Assembly: GCA_964535215.1 (NCBI GenBank)
Contig: CAZHST010000075.1
Coordinates: 1-11,205, forward strand
Source: JACQHM01 sp964535215
GTDB lineage: Bacteria > Methylomirabilota > Methylomirabilia > Methylomirabilales > JACQHM01
Length of the DNA: 11,205 nucleotides
Direction: 5' to 3'
Position numbers and translations under genes: made by a program. This document shows positions 6,413 to 11,205 of the stretch, piece after piece. Numbering within the stretch: position 1 is the stretch's first letter; every line of letters starts with the position of its first letter. The notes under the pieces were generated by a model, which saw nothing but the letters and a program-made list of their open reading frames with translations, ran no database searches and was not told the DNA's origin.

Positions 6413-7177
6413 ATGACCAGCCGACGGACTGAAGCCGTTTGCCGCCATCAGCATGAAGGGTGGACAAGCAGGGGCTTCTGGTTGCTGGGGGTGAGTGGGC
6501 TCCCAATGTGCTGCTTAACGCTGAGTTCGTTCGTCTACCGATGGATTCCTGGGGGCCTATCCCTGTTTTTCCTGTCTTTCATGATCCTGACGATAGGAGG
6601 GCTTGTTCCCCTGGAAGCCATAGGAGCCATCTTTAGATTTCAGCTCCAGAATGGCATGGACGTTAGTGCCGAGCTGAGCAGTCCACTCACCTTTACTGTG
6701 TCAGGCCCCACTATTCCGTCCGGCCTCCGGACTGTCCGCCTTGATGAGCTGGTGAGTTATGAAAGAGGACAGGGATTGATTAAATTCTGCAATGGGCAGT
6801 GGGCATGGGCGACGTTAACAAGTGGGCAAATCCAGGTGAAAACGCCATATGGACCCCTTCAGGTGCCTGCAGAGCACATTGTAGGCATTCATATGGCGAA
6901 TCTGCGTCATAGTCTGAGGCAGCGGGTCGAAACGGTATTAGCCCATTGTGGCTTCCAAGATGTTCATGTGGCAAGCGAGGGGGGAACAGTCGTGATAGCT
7001 GGAAGCGTCCGTACGGAGGCCGACAAAGAACGGGTCAAACGTTTAGTACCCCTCATTCCTGGCGTGAAAGCTGTGGTTGGCGATCCTACGGTTCAGCAGC
7101 CTCCGGTTCAGCCGCTTCCGCCGGACTTAATTGAGGTAATTCAGAAGGGAACCCTTGAACAACGGAGGGAGAGATGA
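6413..7177 (+). CDS. Membrane protein with two Lsm-like repeats and a BON domain
   Basis: The protein has 254 residues. Two hydrophobic segments (about 21-42 and 47-73) precede a beta-rich part with two units: FQLQNGMDVSAEL (76-88) through LDELVSYE, and IKFCNGQWAWATL (123-135) through VKTPYGPLQVP (142-152) and HIVGI. The second closely echoes the neighbouring 121-residue protein. Residues about 163-226 fit a BON domain: a helical start, VHVASEGGTVVIAGSV, then helical ERVKRLVPLIPGV and a final strand. BON domains usually bind membranes or sit in envelope-stress proteins. The N-terminus is uncertain: the GAGGGG run at 6405-6410 is too close to ATG 6413 for ideal initiation, and the first 20 residues look unlike a classical signal. 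The 3' end shares ATGA with the lipoprotein gene, so the two are probably translationally coupled. Confidence 0.72.
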   Translation: MTSRRTEAVCRHQHEGWTSRGFWLLGVSGLPMCCLTLSSFVYRWIPGGLSLFFLSFMILTIGGLVPLEAIGAIFRFQLQNGMDVSAELSSPLTFTVSGPTIPSGLRTVRLDELVSYERGQGLIKFCNGQWAWATLTSGQIQVKTPYGPLQVPAEHIVGIHMANLRHSLRQRVETVLAHCGFQDVHVASEGGTVVIAGSVRTEADKERVKRLVPLIPGVKAVVGDPTVQQPPVQPLPPDLIEVIQKGTLEQRRER

Positions 7178-7792
7178 GAATGAGGCGGCGGGTGATCACC
7201 ATCCTTGTACTCACTGTCTGGGGAGTTATGATCATCAGCGGATGTGCCACGCACACCCAGACGGGAGCCCTCGTAGGGGGAGCGACCGGCGCTGGGATAN
7301 NNNNNNNNNNNNNNNNNNNNNNNNNNNNNNNNNNNNNNNNNNNNNNNNNNNNNNNNNNNNGTTGGGACGGCGGCTGGTGCTGCGATTGGGAGCCACCTTG
7401 AGAGAGGCAGAGCCGAAGCCGTGGATGTTAACGACTATACCCCTACGCAAGGCAACCTGCTGCTTGTGAAAGGGCCAGAGGTGATGCCATCAGTCGCCAG
7501 ACCGGGAGACGAGGTCCAGATCAAGGTCTGGTATACTGTTTTGGCTCCCGATCCGCAAGCGAAGGTCCCCGTGATGGAAACCTGGGTCTTCAAGATTAAC
7601 AATCAACAGGTGGGAGACCCCATCGTCCGGCCGATGCAGGAGAAGGCCCAGGGCGAGTATTCCAGCACATATAAATTTACCGTTCCCCGGAATGTTCCTC
7701 CTGGAGTGTACCAATACGAGGTCCTTGTAACGATCAGCAATGGGACAATGACCCAGTCCGTTGCAAAGAGTTTTTCGATTCAAGCAGCGTAG
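7174..7792 (+). CDS. Glycine-zipper lipoprotein with Ig-like C-terminal domain, interrupted by N gap
   Basis: Before the gap, residues 1-42 show a basic start, a hydrophobic core, the lipobox ISGC (Cys24), then GALVGGATGAGI, the beginning of a glycine zipper. After the gap the peptide resumes with GTAAGAAIGSHLERG and runs to a TAG at 7790-7792. The post-gap half (about 140 residues) is a beta-rich domain with RPGDEVQIKVWYTV and VPPGVYQYEV, resembling an Ig-like sandwich. Glycine zippers insert in or span membranes, and Ala after the lipid Cys suggests outer-membrane sorting. The two halves are one base out of register as written (61 N), so they are a single gene only if the true gap length is a multiple of 3. 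GGAGGGAG (7164-7171) precedes ATG 7174; ATG 7180 is an alternative start. The gene closes the signalling run. Confidence 0.75.
7300..7360. other. Assembly gap of 61 N
   Basis: Unknown bases lie exactly within the glycine-zipper coding part of the lipoprotein gene, where GC-rich near-repeats (GGA/GGC/GCG codons) would be hard to assemble. The count of 61 is not divisible by 3, which would break the reading frame if real, so the length is probably an estimate. Confidence 0.99.
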
Positions 7793-7797
7793 CTGCT
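7783..7797. other. Short perfect hairpin across the lipoprotein stop codon
   Basis: AGCAGC (7783-7788) pairs with GCTGCT (7792-7797) around a GTA loop and includes the TAG stop. No T-run follows, so it is not a standard intrinsic terminator; it may protect a 3' end or be incidental. Confidence 0.25.
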
Positions 7798-8021
7798 GGG
7801 CCTGAAGGACACCGATAAGATGGCGAGAGGGAAGCCCAGGTCCACCAGAGAGGATCGGGAACTGTCCTCCGGTACACAGGCATTGCTATTGCAGTAATAT
7901 GATGATCCTGAGGCGGACCGAATGCTCCTCGATCTTCACGATACAGAACCTCATCGGCTGCCAGACCGATAAGCGGCCCTGCCGGGGCGGGGACAGCCCC
8001 TAGCTGAGAGGAAAGGTAATT
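7793..8021. other. 229-base spacer between the signalling run and the zinc-ribbon genes
   Basis: No convincing gene is seen. Near the end GGGGC (7984-7988) can pair with GCCCC (7996-8000), a short strong stem just before the ribosome site AGAGGAAAGG (8007-8016) of the next gene. Nine bases ACCGATAAG occur twice (near 7810 and 7964). A TATGAT at 7898-7903 has no matching -35 box at normal distance. The spacer probably holds the promoter of the zinc-ribbon pair, but I cannot point to it. Confidence 0.35.
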
Positions 8022-8612
8022 ATGTATTGTCCCCAGTGTGGCCATGAGAATCCAGAAGGGGGGCGGTTCTGTGTGCAATGTGGAGTCCGGCTCGAAGGAA
8101 CCGTTACCGCTCCAAGACCCAGCAGGGTTACCGGGCGTCGGGTGATCTTGCCAATTATTGGTGTTGGAGCGGTCGTGCTTGCAGTGTTAGCCGTTAGTTT
8201 GTCCAGCGTCTTCAGGCAAGACCAAAAGTCCCGGGTTGTTTCGGTTATCAAACGGGGCTTTAAGCTATTTAATGATGGCGATTGGGAGAGCTATTACAAC
8301 GAACTGATGACCCCCAATTATCGTAGGGAGGCTTCCTACGAGGAGTTCAAATCCTACATGGAGCTGGCTTCCGGGTTGGGGCAACTTATGGGCCCGGGAG
8401 GATGGGCGGTGAGAGATATTCAGGTCCAGGTAGAAGGAGACTGCGCCTACGCCACCTATCGTATTTTTAAGGGTGGCCGATTGGTAGACACCCTTCGAGA
8501 CGAGCCCTACCGTCTGATAGGGGGGCGCTGGTACGAAGTCGCTAAAGAACGGGTTAATCCGGGTTACAACGAAGCCGACCAGTGCCCTCCAAGGGGAACG
8601 AGGAGGAAATGA
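8022..8612 (+). CDS. Zinc-ribbon membrane protein with NTF2-like extracytoplasmic domain
   Basis: The protein has 196 residues. It begins with a zinc ribbon, MYCPQCGHEN and FCVQCG, with ligands C3, C6, C17 and C20. One TM helix covers about 41-62. The rest (about 70-178) begins with a helix, VVSVIKRGFKLFNDGDWESY, and continues as alternating strands ending in LIGGRWYEV, as in NTF2-like or DUF4878-type cone folds, which often bind small ligands or act as scaffolds. The ribbon should be cytoplasmic and the NTF2-like part outside. This zinc-ribbon, TM, sensor layout is common in bacterial membrane proteins of unknown role. AGAGGAAAGG upstream supports the ATG. It precedes the next gene by 12 bases, so the two are probably co-transcribed. 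No enzymatic residues are evident. Confidence 0.75.
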   Translation: MYCPQCGHENPEGGRFCVQCGVRLEGTVTAPRPSRVTGRRVILPIIGVGAVVLAVLAVSLSSVFRQDQKSRVVSVIKRGFKLFNDGDWESYYNELMTPNYRREASYEEFKSYMELASGLGQLMGPGGWAVRDIQVQVEGDCAYATYRIFKGGRLVDTLRDEPYRLIGGRWYEVAKERVNPGYNEADQCPPRGTRRK

Positions 8613-8624
8613 GGAGGGTTCATC

Positions 8625-9260
8625 ATGAGAGCTTGGGGATGGGTGGTGCAGTACGGAATCGCCATTTTCCTTGCCCTGGTGCTTGGAGCCATTTTGGGTG
8701 GTATTCCGCTGTTCAAAGAGACCACTCTCGGCGCCACAGGGCTGACAGCATCTGATTTGGTGAAGTTCCTTGGGTATGCCGGTGCTCTCCTTTTGCTCTG
8801 GCTGTTGGCCTACCGGGCGGCCACGCAGCTTCCTGAGGATAGAAAGGGACTTTCGTTTCTGCGCCACATCGTCATCCCGCTAGCCACGCTGATCGTCGTC
8901 TCAGTCGGGTACGGGGTGCTAGGGTTACTTGTGGGGCCGTTTCTCGACGAAACCACCGGGCCCATCTACAACTGGGTCTTCGTCCTCGGGATCGTCGGTG
9001 TGGCTCTGTGGTTGGCCCTGGTAGGTTACCGCCACTCAGCGCTGTTGATCGAGAGCTTTGCAGCGCTGGGACAACCTGGGCAACCTGCTTCTCCGCAGGC
9101 CTCTGTCCCCTGTCCCCAGTGTGGCGCAACAGCTGCTATCGGCACGAAGTTCTGCAGCCAGTGCGGTCAGAGCCTTGCCCTAGTCGTCTGCCAGAATTGT
9201 AATACGCCCCTGACGCCTGGGCAGAAGTTCTGTAGAAGCTGTGGCACGGCGGTCGGGTAG
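8625..9260 (+). CDS. Four-TM protein with C-terminal double zinc ribbon
   Basis: The protein has 211 residues. Four hydrophobic helices (about 6-28, 46-66, 82-104, 115-134) form a small membrane domain. A Pro/Gln-rich linker (148-162) leads to two CxxC-CxxC zinc ribbons: C163/C166 with C177/C180, and C189/C192 with C203/C206, matching the double zinc ribbon (DZR) pattern. Such ribbons usually serve as protein-protein or nucleic-acid docking modules. The ribbon is at the C-terminus here but at the N-terminus in the upstream neighbour, so both may use the same kind of cytoplasmic contact. Its start follows GGAGGG around 8612-8617 at normal spacing. No substrate or reaction can be assigned. Confidence 0.8.
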   Translation: MRAWGWVVQYGIAIFLALVLGAILGGIPLFKETTLGATGLTASDLVKFLGYAGALLLLWLLAYRAATQLPEDRKGLSFLRHIVIPLATLIVVSVGYGVLGLLVGPFLDETTGPIYNWVFVLGIVGVALWLALVGYRHSALLIESFAALGQPGQPASPQASVPCPQCGATAAIGTKFCSQCGQSLALVVCQNCNTPLTPGQKFCRSCGTAVG

Positions 9261-9286
9261 CGCCTTGCACGGTGTTTGGTGATCTT

Positions 9287-9436
9287 CTAATACGTGAGGA
9301 TGAAGCCAGCCAAGGCCCGGGCCAGCTTCCAGGCCGATCAGCGGCGCTGGGAGAAGACGCAGTGATAGCTGGACGAATGGCCCGGGGCCAGGACGCCCAC
9401 GGTCCGCAAGAGGTTCAGGATCGTCCGGCGTATTGG
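9287..9436 (-). pseudogene. Decayed N-terminal piece of an IS701/IS4-like DDE transposase
   Basis: On the minus strand the frame starting around 9436 reads LPIRRTILNLLRTVGVLAPG, then HSSSYHCVFSQRR, an in-frame TGA at 9338-9340, and SAWKLARALAGFILTY before a TAG at 9287-9289. The LLRTVG...HSSSYH...RRWS.WKLARALA pattern matches, from memory, the region ahead of the first catalytic Asp in IS701/IS4-like transposases. The TGA stands where a Trp codon (TGG) is expected, and the catalytic core is absent. It is therefore a scar of a past insertion between the zinc-ribbon genes and the LytM-like gene. The family is likely but not certain. Confidence 0.6.
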
Positions 9437-9497
9437 TAGCAACTTGGGTTAGGAGTAGTTTCAAATACTGTGAGCTGTCACTGACGGTCATAGCCCC

Positions 9498-11205
9498 ATG
9501 AAGCTGTTAGCCCGCATGAGCCTTGTCACGTTCATGGTCATCCCCTACCTTCTTTGGAGTACTGGGGCTCTGGCCGCTGATGTCAGCGATATTCTGAGAG
9601 ACCTTCTCCAAGAGAGGGCCCCGACTCCCTTCAGGCAGCAGGCTTCCCCAAGGGAGAGAAGCGTTGAAGAGCGGCGCGCCTCCTGGCTGGCCCGGGAAAT
9701 CATTGAAGGGAGAATCCCGCAGGAGATCCGCGACAAATATGGCATCACCGAGGTGTCGTATGACCCCCGGCAACGGGGAAGGGTGATTGGCCATGACCTG
9801 TTAGAACTCCCCCCCTTCAGCCGAGCGCAGGTCACGCTGAGGACCTACTGTTTGGATCGGCCCTTGCCCGCCCCCGCCTCGGGAGAAAAGCTCCATCTCA
9901 TCGAGGCCAGCAAGCTTCTGTTAAGAGAGTTCATCCCCATTTATGAACGGCTGATGAGCTATTCCGCGTTACATCCCGAAAAGCATTTACAGCTCCAGCG
10001 CATCGTCTGGGTGATGAGGTTTCTAAGTGAGGGGATGTATGTTCCCTCTTTTGACCTGGTCCCTGAAGACAGAAGCCTCTTAGAGGAGATTTACCCGGGG
10101 AGCGTCTGGGTGATAGAAAATCAGAAGAGAAGGCTTCTCCTGAAGCGGGAAGTGTCCAAATTGGTCGATGTCTGGCTGGATCAGGCCCTGCCACCGGAGG
10201 TCAGAGGCGTGCTGAGGGAGCTTTCCCGTTGGGGATACGATGTGAACAAGCCCCCTCGGGATCTCAGGACGGCCGATGAGATCGTCTCCAAGACCTTACA
10301 GATCATCAACGCGATGCAGCCCACGGGAGCGATCGTGGAGGATTACAGTGAATACACGCTGCTTTCGGATGACATTGCGGTGAAGACCGAGCATCCGGGC
10401 GGAGCCAGCCGAACGCTCCTGATAGTGGCCAATCCGACCCCTGCCGTGAAGACCATGGATTTCAAGCGATATGCCCTCCAGTCTGGCCGCGACACCCAGC
10501 GGCTGGGGATTGGAGGGATTGACTCGGTAGAATGGCCGAAAGGAGGAGATAAGATAGCTCCTCCATTTTGTATCCCTACCAAAGGCTCACTGGGGTATCG
10601 GTATAAGGAAAAATCTCATTATTCCGAAAAACCTCATTCTGGTATCGATATTTGGACTGGGTATTATCCGAACGATGTTAATCCGCCTGGAAACCCGATA
10701 TATCTGCCTTACGAGGGAACTCTTATAGGTTTTGAAACAGGTAAGAGTGACGAGGTGGTGCAGGGACTAAGATTTAAGCATAAAATTGATGAATCATTTA
10801 AAGATGCAGTGCCTGAATTGGAGGTTGAAACGGTATATCTCCACATGGCTAATCAAGAGACAGGTGATTCATATGTGAATGAAGACCTCCTCCGTAATAA
10901 GGAAGTTATAGGGAAATCATTCCCTAAAGGTTTTCTCCTGGGATACCAAGGAAACCGGAAGTGGGATCAAGAATCCAATGAAAGTGTAATAACCCACCTT
11001 CATTTTACTATTCGTTATAATGCTGCGCATCAAGATCCGAGCCCCTATCTTGGCTTCCCCTTAAATATCGAAGAGTCGCCTCTCAATAAAGGTTTTGAGT
11101 TTACTGATGAGCACGTTTGCATTCCAGCTTCTATTAAAGAGGGAGGAGATGACTTGATAAAGTCATTAAAAGAACTGAAAGAGGCAATGCTTCAGAAAAT
11201 CGATA
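9498..11205 (+). CDS. Exported M23/LytM-like peptidase, 3' end beyond window
   Basis: An open frame runs from ATG 9498 to the window edge (569 codons, no stop). A signal peptide covers residues 1-26 (TGALA, then A). Residues about 30-350 are a charged, mostly helical region (including WVMRFLSEGMY at 171-181) that I cannot assign. Residues about 360-510 fit an M23 peptidase: H380-x-x-x-D384 (HSGID), GNPIYLPYEGTLIGF (398-412), YLHM with H449, and HLHF with H500/H502. All expected zinc ligands and catalytic histidines of LytM-type endopeptidases seem present, so peptidoglycan cleavage in the periplasm is likely. The first part is GC-rich (63% in the line at 9841), but from about 10545 GC falls to about 37-43% in counted lines, suggesting a fused or acquired catalytic half. 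No good ribosome site precedes the start; ATG 9516 is an alternative. Confidence 0.8.
   Translation, partial: MKLLARMSLVTFMVIPYLLWSTGALAADVSDILRDLLQERAPTPFRQQASPRERSVEERRASWLAREIIEGRIPQEIRDKYGITEVSYDPRQRGRVIGHDLLELPPFSRAQVTLRTYCLDRPLPAPASGEKLHLIEASKLLLREFIPIYERLMSYSALHPEKHLQLQRIVWVMRFLSEGMYVPSFDLVPEDRSLLEEIYPGSVWVIENQKRRLLLKREVSKLVDVWLDQALPPEVRGVLRELSRWGYDVNKPPRDLRTADEIVSKTLQIINAMQPTGAIVEDYSEYTLLSDDIAVKTEHPGGASRTLLIVANPTPAVKTMDFKRYALQSGRDTQRLGIGGIDSVEWPKGGDKIAPPFCIPTKGSLGYRYKEKSHYSEKPHSGIDIWTGYYPNDVNPPGNPIYLPYEGTLIGFETGKSDEVVQGLRFKHKIDESFKDAVPELEVETVYLHMANQETGDSYVNEDLLRNKEVIGKSFPKGFLLGYQGNRKWDQESNESVITHLHFTIRYNAAHQDPSPYLGFPLNIEESPLNKGFEFTDEHVCIPASIKEGGDDLIKSLKELKEAMLQKID

Noticed and set aside
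5886..6506. Minus-strand frame of 206 codons opposite the kinase tail and the 121-residue protein
   Set aside because: It spans two plus-strand genes with clear features and lacks a ribosome site; shadow frame.
7734..8078. Open minus-strand frame of 114 codons across the spacer after the lipoprotein gene
   Set aside because: It overlaps the ends of two well-supported plus-strand genes, has no ribosome site, and its translation resembles no family I know; probably a chance open frame.
9180..9491. Minus-strand frame of 103 codons near the transposase scar
   Set aside because: A different frame of the same strand carries the transposase-like peptide; this one also runs into the end of the double zinc-ribbon gene.
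10722..10740. 14-base copy of ATAGGTTTTGAAAC matching the sequence near 956-969
   Set aside because: As a functional repeat it is weak: it encodes LIGFET within an M23 domain strand, and one 14-base match in 11 kb can easily arise by chance.

Overview
The window reads as a fragment of a metagenomic or draft assembly (it contains one run of N) from a GC-rich bacterium with a Gram-negative style envelope. Hand counts of single 60-base lines give about 58-63% GC in most genes. An outer-membrane-type glycine-zipper lipoprotein, a BON-domain protein and several exported proteins support a two-membrane cell. The protein style recalls uncultured lineages such as Methylomirabilota (NC10) or Nitrospirota, or deltaproteobacterial relatives. 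This placement is a weak inference, because no rRNA or marker gene is present.

Layout. 1-337: a terminator-like hairpin, then non-coding sequence. 338-634: a small membrane-anchored DUF4177-like protein. 641-about 880 (minus strand): the C-terminal remnant of what is probably a transposase. 1038-7792: a tightly packed plus-strand run, probably one operon or two, encoding a three-TM FHA protein, an exported VWA-TM-FHA protein, a PP2C phosphatase with a C-terminal TM helix, a PknB-type Ser/Thr kinase with an extracytoplasmic tail, a small exported protein made of two beta repeats, a membrane protein with two similar repeats plus a BON domain, and a glycine-zipper lipoprotein interrupted by the N gap. 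8022-9260: two zinc-ribbon membrane proteins (one with an NTF2-like domain, one with a double zinc ribbon). 9287-about 9436 (minus strand): a decayed transposase piece with an in-frame stop. 9498-end: a long exported protein, open at the window edge, with an apparently intact M23/LytM peptidase domain.

How the genes may work together (inference). The kinase writes phospho-threonine in the cytoplasm, the PP2C erases it, and two FHA domains read it. One of these FHA domains is joined through a membrane helix to a predicted extracytoplasmic VWA domain. The kinase tail carries a short motif (T-x-[FY]-G ... P ... I, and NGD-x-[LIV]-x-G) that recurs as tandem repeats in the next two exported gene products. 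This suggests that the sensor arm of the kinase and its downstream envelope proteins share a fold and may pair or compete. The BON and glycine-zipper products point to the cell envelope as the monitored structure. The LytM-like gene further downstream would fit envelope remodelling, but it lies beyond a transposase scar and changes base composition halfway, so its link to the module is uncertain.
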